From positions 9,803,582 to 9,867,581 of the forward strand of contig NC_063262.1 of the NCBI RefSeq assembly GCF_019578655.1: DNA of 64,000 nucleotides, in the 5' to 3' direction. The first letter of the stretch is position 1. The number at the start of each line of letters is the position of its first letter. Both the position numbers and the translations under genes were made by a program. Positions 1 to 10,238 of the stretch are shown piece after piece. Source of the DNA: Ricinus communis (lineage: Eukaryota > Streptophyta > Magnoliopsida > Malpighiales > Euphorbiaceae). The notes beneath the pieces were generated by a model that saw nothing but the letters and a program-made list of their open reading frames with translations, searched no databases and was not told where the DNA came from.

Positions 1-502
1 TTGATGAAGGCATTATAAGTTTTTTTGGTCATGCAGGATTTTATAGGTATTTTATTAAAGATTTTTCTAAAATTGCTTGTCCTTTAACTGAATTGCTGGC
101 TAAGAATGTGAACTTTATTTTTGATGATGCATGCCTTTTTGCTTTTCATACTTTGAAAGAGAAATTGACTAGTGCACCTGTTATTGTGGCACCTGATTGG
201 TATCTTTCCTTTGAAATCATGTGTGATGCATCTGATTATGCTATAGGAGCAGTTTTTGAGCAAAGAGTTGATAAGGCTTTACATGTTATATAAATTTCTA
301 CTACAGAAAAAGAATTTATGGCTATTGTGTTTTCATTATATAAATTTAGATCTTATTTAGTGGGCTCTAAAGTTATTGTGCATTCAGATCATCCAGCCTT
401 GAGATATCTTTTGACTAAGCCAAATGCTAAACCATGGCTTATTAGGTGGATACTCCTATTACCGGAATTTGATATAGAAATTAAAGATAAAAAAAGGTCA
501 TG
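1..502 (+). pseudogene. Reverse transcriptase end plus RNase H, gypsy type, broken
   Basis: The reading frame starts upstream of the window with the thumb of reverse transcriptase (GHAGFYRYFIKDFSKIACPL). It continues into the retroelement RNase H: FEIMCDASDYAIGAVF carries the first catalytic Asp region, [20 protein letters not shown] the Glu region, and [17 protein letters not shown] the second Asp region. The frame stops at about 291, where the usual tyrosine-rich linker before TTEKE is missing, so a short deletion is likely. It is lost again near 500, just before the NVVANHLSRL segment, which reads in another frame. Together these would have encoded replication functions of a retrotransposon; no product is possible now. 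Confidence 0.85.
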
Positions 503-1870
503 AGAATGTGGTTGCTAACCACCTTTCTAGATTGATTTCTGACCTTAATAATCTTGGTTTTACAAAGGCAATCAATAAAATCTTTCCTGATGAAAAATTA
601 ATTGTTACAAATCATGAGCCTTAATATGTTGATATTGTTAATTACTTGGCTTGTAGTATTATGAAAGTAGATTTAAGTTGGCAGAAAAAGAAAAGATTTT
701 TATCTGCATATAGGCATTATTATTGGGATGACCCCTTTTTATTTAAACATTATTCAGATCAAATCACTAGAAGATGTATTCATGAGAAAAAGCAACAAAG
801 TATTCTTGATTTTTGCCATGAGCTGCATTGTGGAGATCATTTGGGTGGTAATAAGATATCCTACAAGGTTCTTTAATCACGTTTCTTTTGGCCTTTGTTA
901 TTTAAGGATGTTATTTATTTTGTATAAAATATAATAGATGCCAAAGAAATGAAAACATTAGTAACAAAAATGAAATGCCTCAACCTTTTAATCTTGTAGT
1001 TAAATTGTTTAATGTATGAGACATTGATTTTATGGGACCTTTTTCACCTTCTCATGCTATAAATATATACGTGTTGTTGATTATGTATCTAAATGGTATA
1101 AGCAGTTGCTACCCGAACTAATGATACTAACTTTGTATGTAAATTTGTTAAAGATAATATTTTTAGCAAGTTTGGAATGCCTAGAGTAGTCATTAGTGAT
1201 GTGGGAATCCATTTTTACAACAAGGCACTTGTTGCTTTACTAAAAAAGTATAGAGTAACTCATAGAGTTGCAACTCCCTATCACCCAAAAATATCAAAAC
1301 AAGTGGAGGTAAGTAATAGGCAAATTAAGTCGGTATTTGAAAATTCAGTATGCCTATCAAGGAAAGATTGGGCAGTACACTTGAACAATGCTCTTTGGGC
1401 ATATTGCACGAGTTACAAGACACTTATTGGAATGAGTCCTTGTAGGCTAGTATTGGCAAAACATGCCATTTACTTGTTGAATTGGAGCATAAAGCTTATT
1501 GGGCTATTAAGGAGCTAAATATGGACTTAACTAAAGCGGGAGAAGAACACCTATTACATCTAAAGGAGCTTGAAAAGATGCATAGTGAGACATATGAGAA
1601 TGTCAAACTATAACATGGCAAGAATCTACTTCATAAGTCTTTTCTCCCTGGAATGAAAGTTTTATTATTTAACTTGTGTTTCAAACTTTTTCAAGAAAGC
1701 TTAAGTCAAGGTAGAATGGACCTTTGGAAGTAGTAATTGTATCTTTCCGCGATGCAGTGGAACTATGCAATAATAAGACGCAAAAGCATTTTAAAGTGAA
1801 TCACCATCGTTTAAAGCAGTATTATGAAGAAATGACTTATGGATATAAAGTGAAGTACATGGATGCACTA
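503..1870 (+). pseudogene. Integrase, gypsy type, broken
   Basis: After NVVANHLSRL come a degenerate HHCC zinc finger (around 780-880: CHELHCGDHLGGNKISYKVL) and a heavily stopped stretch at 880-1170. A readable core follows at 1177-1518 with MPRVVISDVGIHFYNKALVALL and TPYHPKISKQVEVSNRQIK, which correspond to the second Asp and the Glu regions of the DDE core. The tail at 1520-1870 still resembles [17 protein letters not shown] and the segment that normally precedes the gypsy 3' untranslated region. Multiple stops and frame changes make it non-functional. Confidence 0.85.
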
Positions 1871-2703
1871 GTAACTTGAGCTCAACTTGACAATGTCTAG
1901 CTATAGACAATAAATTTAGCATTTTTATATTTAAATTTTTAGTACATTTATTATTTATATTATGTTTTAATTTTTATTAAAAAAATATTTTTATTTGTAT
2001 TTTTAGGGACTTGCAAGTGACTTAAAGCATCCTAGCATCTAAATGTATCCTCAAGTGCAAAAGGGTTCTTCATGTGGTAAGACTAATTTTATTGCTCAAT
2101 ATTATGCTTTAATGGTTAGTTAAATTTTATTATTTCATGAGTATTTATTTATTAATTATGTGACATATAATTGTAGAGATTTATTTAAAACTAGAATTTT
2201 GGTTTTCTTATGGGATTAGGATAAACAATTAAGAAATAAGAAATAATTAGGAGTTCTAATCAATAAAGACTGGGTGTAATCATCTACTAATCAAACTAGG
2301 ATTGAGAAAACCTCTATATATAAAACACACCCCTCCTCCCCGTTAGTAAGAGCTATTTAAAAATTTATTCTCAAAGACTGGGTGTAATCATCTACTAATC
2401 AAACTAGGATTGAGAAAACCTCTATATATAAAACACAAACCCCCCCCCCCCCCCCACCCCCCCCTTAGTAAGAGCTATTTAAAAAATTTATCTTATTCTC
2501 AAAGCTCTTAATCATCATGAATTTTAGGCAAAAGGAAGTGAGTTATCACCCACCATCATCATCACCACATCATCCTACACCACAATCCAAGCTATTAAGC
2601 TTAAGAAAAGCCTCTAGGGAATCATAAAAGATTAAAAAGGAGATTACCCATACCATTCACACCACCATCAATACCATATAGTTCAAGAAGAGCTTTAAGG
2701 CAT
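1871..2703. other. Non-coding AT-rich spacer with a tandem duplication
   Basis: Between the integrase relic and the next coding relic I see no open frame. The notable content is the 108-bp tandem duplication listed separately. A possible start of a gag-like leader is the ATG at about 2518, but that frame closes after about 37 codons. Confidence 0.5.
2265..2490 (+). repeat. 108-bp tandem duplication, each copy with a TATA-like motif
   Basis: The segment starting AAAGACTGGGTGTAATCATC at 2265 recurs at 2373, a period of 108 bp. Each copy contains CCTCTATATATAAAACACA, a good TATA-box context. In the second copy the short C-rich stretch has grown into a C tract of about 25 bp with one A (about 2440-2464). 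The layout looks like a duplicated LTR U3/R promoter, but no LTR boundary is visible. Confidence 0.8.
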
Positions 2704-3152
2704 ATGAAAAGGACTAGAAGAAAATCACCTACTATATTCCCACCACCTGGATTTTCTAAATGTTGGCACCTAAAAAGAAGGCTTAGGATGTATTATGACT
2801 TTAAGCACGAAGAACTTACCACTTTTTATGCTTATCGTAGAGCTTACCCTAAACCTATGGAAAAACCTCTCACTCTTGAGAAAATTATGGAAATTGAATG
2901 TTCTAAAAGAAAACATCAAGAAAGATATCTAATTGATGAAGTCTCTATGGAGGAAGAAGAAAACTCGGATGAAATAATGAAAGTGAGTATGAAAGTAAGA
3001 GTGTGATAACTATCTACCCAAGAATGGGTTGTGGGCATCCAAAAAAGTATGAATACATCATACCCGAAGCAATCATGCCTAAAAGAGGTTGTGGACACCC
3101 AAGGAAGGATGACACACCACCAAAGGCCAAGAGAGAGAGAGAGGACGTCTAA
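2704..3152 (+). pseudogene. Unidentified coding relic ending in two AT-hook-like motifs
   Basis: An open stretch of 100 codons (2704-3006) is basic at first, with FPPPGFSKCWHLKRRLRMYY, then acidic near its end (EEEENSDE). I do not recognise the family. In another frame directly downstream (3018-3152) the sequence reads PRMGCGHPKK and then PKRGCGHPRKDD, spaced 20 codons apart. These look like AT-hooks (GRGRPRK) in which CpG-containing Arg codons have mutated. The best explanation is one former protein with a C-terminal AT-hook tail, now frameshifted at about 3010. It could be retroelement-derived, given the gypsy relic upstream. Confidence 0.4.
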
Positions 3153-3550
3153 GGAAATATAAGAAATATATTAGGACTTAGTTATCTATTTAGTTTGCTT
3201 GTCATTAGTTAAGAATTAGCTAATTTTTTTTAGTTATCTCCGTTAGGCTTTAAATATTTTTTTATTAATTAAATTTTTATTTATGTTTAAGTTATTAATA
3301 AAATTTAAATTTTAGTTAAAATTGTCAAGCTATTTAAATTTTTATTTATTTTTGTTTTTCATTTTTAAAATTTATTCATAGGACTTAATTAAATAATTGT
3401 CCTCAATTAAGAACTTCTAGAATATATACAAGTTAATAAAAAAATGTTTAAGAATTTACTCGAATTTGTTTTGGAGCGAGCCACGTTTCGGCAATGAAAT
3501 CTCGCACAAACCCATAGGAGAAACACAGTAGGAAGTGCACGGGCCCACAG
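3153..3550. other. AT-rich spacer
   Basis: Very AT-rich DNA without an open frame. I see no gene or recognisable element, only the 5-bp CACAG at 3546-3550 that abuts LTR A. Confidence 0.6.
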
Positions 3551-6347
3551 TGTAATACCCGAATTCTTTTTAATAAAAATAATAATATTATTAATAACTA
3601 ATAACGAGTTTTTATTTAATTTAATTTAGTTTTATTTTGATAATTGAATTGGAATGATTTAAAGTCGAATTTCAATGCTAGATAAAAATAAAAAGATTTA
3701 TTTTCTATATCTAATTAGTTTGATTTAAAAAAAATTAATTAAGTGAATTTCTTAGGGAATAAATTATGTTTTCATATTTATATATAGGTCACACTCAAAG
3801 TTTTTCTCAATATGAGTATATGAATTAAATATTATATTGAAAGTTATAAAAGAAATAGTAGATAATATTTTTATAAAAGAATTTACTTGGGGAATGACGA
3901 ATTTTAATTAGTAAATGGTTTTGGACTAAATTGAAAAGATAGTCAACCAATTGATTATTTAAGTTAATTAAGTGTTAGGATTAATTTGGTAACTAATTAT
4001 GAGATAGGGGCTAAAAGTATAATTTCTTTAATATGGGGTTTAAATGAGATTTCATGATTGGTATTTTTGTAATTAAATATGTCGATAAGGGTATTTTAGC
4101 AATTTCATCATTAAAAGCAAGGGTAATTAAGTAACTTTCTATTTAATAATTGTAAAGTAGTTAGGGGCTTAATTAAAATGCTACAGAAAAGTTGGAGGTT
4201 AAACAGGAATTTCGCAGGGAAAATTGTTGGTAATTAAAAAGAATGAGTGACTAAATGGTTATTAAGCAAAAGTCGAGGGACCAAATGGCGATAAGGAAAA
4301 GAAAGAAAAGAAGAGATCGGGGAAGAAGAAGAGGGAGAAGGAGAAGCTTCATCGGCTTCAATGGCAGAAGGCGAAGGAGGCCCGTCCGAGCGTGGTGGCA
4401 ACAGCTAGAGGCAAAGGAGGTGCTGGCGAGTACAGCAGTAGTGGCGGCAGCAGCTGCAGGTGGCGAGGAGCGGCGGAAAATGGCGAAGAAGGTAGCCGTT
4501 CTCCAACGCCGTTCCTGGCATTTCCGGCATCCAATAGCCGCGGTTTTGGTCTTAAAATGACTAGTGACTTGAGGGCTTTCAAATAGGGGCAGCAACATCG
4601 ACAATGGTGAACGAAGGAGAGAGTTCCGGCAAAGTGAAGGCAGTTTGGATTTTTTGCTTTTCCGGCCAGTGCCGTTGAGCTTCCGACAATCAGAGGACAT
4701 ATTCAGACTCTGTGAGCTCAAGCTCTCCAATGGCACTAGTTTTGCAGCGATCGGACTCTGTTTGAAAATCGACGGTCGATACTGTCCGTAATTTTCTTTG
4801 GATGATCGGAGATCTGATCGGAGAATTAGGTGATAAAATCATCGTCTTTGCCTTGTTTTGAGTCTGTAGGCGCGCTCGGATCGTCGATCGGACTCCGGCG
4901 ACTGAAGGCGAGTAGGCCGATTTATCAAGCGTCTCGATAATTCTTTAGCCTATTGATTTTCTTAGAGATTGTTAATTAAAAATTTATTTGATTAATTATT
5001 GTGTTGTTTTGTGGTGGATGTGATGGAGTTGAGTTAGTTTAATACCATAAAATTTTATGTGGGTTGGCTATCCAAATAAATAAATATTATGTCGGACCGA
5101 CTGCCAATAATTGTAATCCGTGGTGTGTTACAAAATCAGAAAAAATGATGTAGTTTTGGTGGCCCGACTCCCATTAATTAATTATTGAATATTAGAAGTG
5201 TTTCTGGCAGCTACTGAACCTGTTATACGGGGGTAAACATCTATAATTTAAGGGAGGTTTTGCCGGATTTTCGATAGAATTTCCAAATTAAAATTCTTAG
5301 ACAGTCAGTTCTAGGAGTCTAGGCCTAGGGTTATTTATTAAATATTTTACTTTTATTCATTGAATTGTTCCTGTGAATAGATAATCCATCATTTCAACTC
5401 ACTCCACCCGAGGCTTAGGAGCAGAGCAAGAAGGTCGTTAGAACTATGATTTAAAGTCATATATTTGTTATACATATGTCTTGAAAAGATCTTAAATAGT
5501 AATTCTGATTAATTGATTTATAGATTTGAATTATTCATTCATTTACTATTTATATATCATTTTCTACATCATTGATATTATGTTTGCATGTTGACTCGGG
5601 ATGAGACGGCAGTAGAACTTGCCACTTAAGTTGCATCAGGACCGTGTGTGCACTAGTATGAATCTGAGACAACTAGTAAAAGAATAAATTTTAGGACTTG
5701 TCCTGGTCGAGTTCAACTCTCTGGGCTGTGTAGAGTGTGTTTGCCGGAGTAAAGGTCCTTGGTCGAGCGTTACTCTCTAGGCACCAGCTTTATTGGAAAT
5801 CAAGTGATCATACTAGATTTAAGGACCTTGGTCGAGCTCCGCTCTCTAGGCGCCAGTCTTGTTGGAGTGAGAGAGCCGAAAGGCTAAAGCTGTTAGTGTT
5901 GGGATTAGGGTTCTGCTGAGGTACTTGTCCTGTAGCATGTAAAATATATCATATTGAATCATGGCATGACACGCGTTTTTATATGACCTAATATTTTATT
6001 GATTAAACAAATATTTTATTGAAGTGGTTGTATTCGTTTTTAGATATATGGTTTTAATTCACTCTCGAGACTGACAGTCTAAAATTTAACTATTTTTTAG
6101 GTGTTTATTAGTTTCCTGCAGTTCTTTTCCTCTAGCAGTCCGACTCATTCATCTTCAGGTTTAATGTAACTAATTTTATTGGTATGTTTGACTTTTAAGA
6201 TTCTAAATTCTCCGCAGTAGAAATTTCAGACTTATCGTTTTGTAATTGCATATAAATTCGGGTTTTGCCTAATTATGCTGGCAGACCAAACTAAATATGT
6301 AGTATCTGACGGTTAAAGACTAGTTATGGAATAGTGCTAATGGACAG
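3551..6347 (+). mobile_element. Solo LTR A of a long-LTR gypsy-like family, left part
   Basis: It starts TGTAATACCCGAATTC, like the other copies in this window (TGTAACACCCG). It carries the same landmarks: an AT-rich head, a GC-rich middle (about 4250-4930), a segment with repeated GGTCGAGC motifs (about 5700-5860) and the tail. It is more diverged than copies B and C. It stops at 6347, where element B is inserted, and resumes at 12716/12721. No internal region or second LTR adjoins it, so it reads as a solo LTR of about 2.9 kb. The flanks CACAG (3546-3550) and CACAA (12838-12842) are an imperfect target duplication. Confidence 0.85.
6343..6347. repeat. Target-site duplication of element B, left copy (GACAG)
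   Basis: GACAG directly precedes the TG of the 5' LTR and is repeated exactly at 12716-12720 after the CA of the 3' LTR. Five bases is the normal size for Ty3/gypsy insertion. Confidence 0.9.
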
Positions 6348-6649
6348 TGTAACACTCGGAATTTTTATATATTTAATAAATGAGTTATTTTCTATACCCA
6401 ATTAGTTTGAAATTTTAAGAAATTATAAGGGATGTTTTTATAAAAAAAAAAAAAAATTGGTATTATAATTGATTAGTAGTATTAAATTTTGAGTTGGAAA
6501 TTGATTATATTTTGGTTATTCAAAATTTTCCCAAATGCATATTTATATAAGTAAAATTATATATTGAAAATTTTGGAAGAAATTATAAAGGATGGAATTG
6601 TAAGTAATTAAGAAAGTTGAGGGACCAAATTGTAATAAGGAAAAGTTCA

Positions 6650-7260
6650 GGGGTCAAATGTCGATATTGAAGGGAAAGAAATCGGGAAGAAGAAAGGAGG
6701 AGAGAGGAAGAGAGATGTCGGGGGGAGAGAGAGGAGGCGCGGAGGAAGGAGTACGGCCGTCTGTCCGGGCGGTCGTGGCCACGGCCGCAATGGCACCACG
6801 GGCGACGGCAGCGAGGAGGAAGATGGCCAGAAGCTTCTTTCTGCCTTCCGGCGTCGGTGGTCGCCGATTTTGGTGCCGATCGACTCCTCTCGGCCTCGGC
6901 TTTGTTTTGGCGGCCGTGTCGACAGTGGTGGCCGGAATCGGAGATTCACGGTGGAGAGAGAAAATGGTGGCGGTCGGCGTTTTGGCTTTCCCGGAGAGAT
7001 CCGGCGGAGGAGGGATGATCGGAGGACATATCCCGACTCTCCTCTGCTCAAGCTTCGCGATGGCAATCGATTTCGTGGCGATCGGGTTTCGTTTGCGAAT
7101 CGACGGTCGAGATCGTCCGCAAATCTCTCCCGGATGATCGGGTGTCGGATCGGAAAATCGGAAGCGGGGATCGCCATCGTCATTGTGAGTCCGGTGGTGT
7201 GTTCGGATCGTCGATCGGACTCAGGCGAGTCGACCGAGCGATCGAGCATCTCGGTAATTT
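6650..7260. other. GC-rich, CpG-rich block of the LTR with fortuitous open frames
   Basis: This part of the LTR is strikingly GC- and CpG-rich against an AT-rich background, and so has long open frames on both strands. Equivalent blocks occur at 10545-11140, 45270-45870, 49550-50150 and, decayed, 4250-4930. The plus-strand frame beginning MSILKGKKSG is shared by the LTR copies but changes frame through indels. I regard it as transcribed LTR leader sequence rather than a gene. Confidence 0.6.
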
Positions 7261-7984
7261 TCTTTAGCCCGTTATTTTTAGAAATTCTTGGTTTAATTGT
7301 GTCTATTAGATTATTTTGAGTATTTGATGATTTTATGAGTCAAAAATAATCGTCCGCCTTGTGTTTTGTCTTTGTGTGAGGTCGGAAATAGTGAAGTTTG
7401 GGGACCCGACTCCCGTTGTTTTAATTGTTGGATATTTGGAGTGTTTTTCTGGCAGGTTCTGGACCCGTTTTTACGGGGGGTAATGTTCGTGTTGTAGGGG
7501 AGGTTCTGCCGAATTTTCGGTAGTTCCCGAGTCTAGATTCTTAGACAGTCAGTCCTAGGAGTCTAGACCTAGGATTAATGATGGATTGTCTCAGCATATT
7601 GATAAATTGTTTTCCGTGATTAGATGATCTGTCTGTTCGGCTCGCTCCTACCGAGGCACCGGAGCAGAGCTAGGAGGTCGCCAATCCTGTGAGTTAAAGT
7701 CATTTAATCTTTGCACTATTGCTAGTCTGATTTTAATATGCTATTTAGAATTTGTGCTTAATATGATTATTAGTATGTTATAATAAGACAAACGTTATTA
7801 TTTTTCCCCTCACAAATTGCACGTTATTTTATCTTAAATCTTTAATCTTTATTTCGATATGTGTTGGATGAGTTCAGCAGATAATGATATTTATTATATG
7901 TGATGATTGCGAATTGGGAAATGTGGCTTGTAGAATATGCGCGACCGTAATGATCATGGACATGTAATAAGATATTTATGGGTT

Positions 7985-8130
7985 TGCCACCGTCGAGCAT
8001 GGCTCTGGGCTGATTTGTGTAAATTGCCGGAGGTAAGGTCCCTGGTCGAGCATTGCTCTCGGCTTATTTGGATATTTAAGTGACCGGAGGTAAGGTCCCT
8101 GGTCGAGCATTGCTCTCAGGGGCGCCAGTC
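7985..8130. repeat. Palindromic subrepeats in the 5' LTR of B (three units)
   Basis: Three imperfect units of about 55-65 bp, each with GGTCGAGCATTGCTCTC or a variant. The core GAGCA/TGCTC is an inverted repeat. The homologous 3' LTR array lies at about 11885-12050. Confidence 0.8.
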
Positions 8131-8800
8131 TTATTGGATTAAGAGAGCCGAATGGCTACTAGATTTTGGGGTTTAGGGTTCTACCGAGCCACTCGTCCCG
8201 TAAAAGTAAAAATATATTTTTATTTATTCATTTATTAATTTATTGTGGTATGATTATAATATGGATTGTATTTACGTGCATGGTTGATATTTTGATTCGA
8301 ATGATTAATATTTTATGTGAAGGAAATAGTAGGGTATGATTATAGTATGATTTGAATAATCTATATTTTCCGAGAAGAAGCAATAGTCCCTAGATTATTT
8401 GATTTTAACTCACTCTAGACCGGTCTCCATTTATTGTTTTTCGGATTCGTGATCGTTAGTTCTCTCGCGACTCTTATTCAAGAACCCGACTCCTTCATCA
8501 TCGGGTGAAGTATTTGATTTGGTATGTAAAATGGTAAATCTTAGATTCTCCGCAGTAGTAAATAGTAGATGTATCAGTTGTAAATTTTCTGAGCTTCGGG
8601 TCTCGCCTAGTTTTTTTTGGCAGACCGAAGTATTTATGTAGAATGTGGCTATTAAGATAATTTATGGTTTTAATAATATTAATTTGATATGAGATTTGTT
8701 TAAATCAGTGAGTGTCAGGCTTACTACGGGTTTCGGTGGCCTTAAGCCTACCCATTCCCTAGTGCCGGTCACGGGCCCACGAGTGGGGTCGTGACAAAGT

Positions 8801-8812
8801 TGGTATCAGAGC
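8801..8812 (+). promoter_or_regulatory. Primer binding site of element B (tRNA-Met type)
   Basis: TGGTATCAGAGC starts four bases after the 5' LTR. It is the standard plant LTR-retrotransposon primer site complementary to the 3' end of initiator tRNA-Met. Confidence 0.95.
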
Positions 8813-10225
8813 TTAGGTTTAGATTTCCTTCGACCTAAGTTAAGATTTTTCTTAGTACTGCGGAGTTAGGATCATGTCTGTCTTGTTGTTTTCATTGACT
8901 CCAGTGTCTCAGCCTTCACTGTTAGAGAGTCAGTCTTTCCTTTCTTGTAAGCTTGTCCTTGGTGCTGTGCTGAGAATGTGCTTGTAGCGATGGGAAGATC
9001 CGAAGCGTGGTAGACTCGTGCTGTTTCTTCAAGTGATTAGTGCAGTCCGCCTTTAGAAGCTTTGATTGTTGTTTCGATAGTGGGCACCGCAGTCTGTTTT
9101 AGTGTAGAGCGTGGTTGCAGTCATGTCATGAGCTGCCTCGTCATCGCATCAGGCATCATCTTTTTGAGTAGCGCCGAAAGTAGTGCCTGGGAAGTCGAGT
9201 AGATGTCAGAGCTTTATGGTTGAGTTTTGTGGTTGTAAGAAGCTTAAGAAAGGTGGCAGGAGTGTTTTCGGATGCTCGGAAATCTAGAGAAACTTAAGCG
9301 AACATTATTTATTTTTTCTAAGTAGAACAAGTGTTTTAAAATACAATATTGCGACCAGTCCCGTAAGAATGCATATGGCATTTCACTGTTAGGCATACAT
9401 AAATTCATTTTAGGACATGCATCATACATTGTGCATTGCAACCCTTGGTGATAGGGGGCATCATCACCCTAGCGCGCGATATTGTGGAATTTTATATAAA
9501 GAAAAATGGCTAGAGATTTTACGATTTTGTAAAAGTGTTTTTCAAGATAATAAAGTTTTTATCAGTGATGATTATAAAGTAGGTAAAGATGTAATTTTTC
9601 AAAGTAAATAGTGTTAGCTTGAGAATTCTCTGGATGACGAGTTGAGTTGCTGAGAGAGTGAATATGTGGAGCTGTAGGCCCCATGTTAGATAATAAGGGA
9701 GGCTTTTGGATTTCAGTCGAGGAATCTTGTGTCAGGATGGCATGGTTTATATCGGTTGATGCGATCAGATGGATGTTATGTCGTTGATGATGTGATGTAG
9801 ATGTTAAGGATTTTTCTGTACGTGCAAGGGGCACGTCATCAGGAAAGAAATTTGGTGAGTGGATTTTTGGCAGGATCAGAATTGGCTCTTCTTGTGTGGA
9901 GACCCTTGGTTTTGTCAGCAGGTTGGTGAGGTGGCATGTAAGTTGGACTTGCCGCCAAGTATTAGTAATGTTCTCTGAGGTCAAATCCAGTTGTTCGTAG
10001 GTCTGAGTTGAGGAAGTATATTTTCGATCTTTGCTCGTGTTAGATTCTCAGTGTGCGGAAGCAAGTGAAGATTTGGTTTCGGAGTTTTGTCGTTATGTCT
10101 TGTGGTTTTTTTTTCTGCCGAGGAAAGTTTCCGAAAAGTCGGGTTGGAGATGAGAGGTTCCTAATTAGTTTCAGTCGTAAGTGAAGCCCATTTTCTTTTA
10201 AAATTCGAGGTCGAATTTTTTTTTT

Positions 10226-10238
10226 AAGGGGGGGAGAA
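10226..10238 (+). promoter_or_regulatory. Polypurine tract of element B
   Basis: A pure purine run, AAGGGGGGGAGAA, directly abuts the TG of the 3' LTR and would prime plus-strand synthesis. Confidence 0.9.

Larger units (their letters stand above)
1..1870 (+). mobile_element. Ty3/gypsy retrotransposon pol relic (Athila/Tat-like)
   Basis: Conceptual translation gives the end of reverse transcriptase, RNase H, the integrase zinc finger, the integrase core and a C-terminal tail in the usual Ty3/gypsy order. Many stops and frame changes show it is dead. The element enters from beyond the left edge. I could not delimit a 3' LTR. The Athila/Tat assignment rests on phrases such as HAGFYRYFIKDFSKIACPLT and [16 protein letters not shown] and is an inference. 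Confidence 0.85.
6348..8796 (+). repeat. 5' LTR of element B
   Basis: It runs from TGTAACACTCGGAATTT to GGGTCGTGACA and aligns along its length with 10239-12715. It contains a GC-rich block (about 6650-7260) and three GGTCGAGCA...GCTCT subrepeats at about 7990-8130. Compared with the 3' LTR it lacks several short GC-rich stretches, for example around 7935 and 8060. Confidence 0.9.
8797..10238 (+). other. Non-coding internal region of element B
   Basis: This 1.44-kb region between the LTRs has no open frame longer than about 140 codons and nothing resembling gag, protease, reverse transcriptase or integrase. The same sequence, reverse-complemented, forms the core of element C (46392-47849), so it is a conserved family core and not a chance filler. 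It may hold the packaging signal that lets a relative mobilise it (inference). Confidence 0.85.

Noticed and set aside
4251..4736. 161-codon minus-strand open frame rich in Leu, Ser and Ala
   Set aside because: It is the GC-rich block of solo LTR A read antisense. No conserved features.
6658..7319. Open frames of 150-200 codons on both strands in the GC-rich block
   Set aside because: They lie inside an LTR, overlap one another in several phases, and indels between LTR copies ignore codon phase. The same applies to 10543-11140, 45334-45998 and 49574-50060.
9417..9984. Possible gag fragment in the core of element B
   Set aside because: No zinc knuckle or gag-like helices, and the corresponding part of element C has no matching frame.
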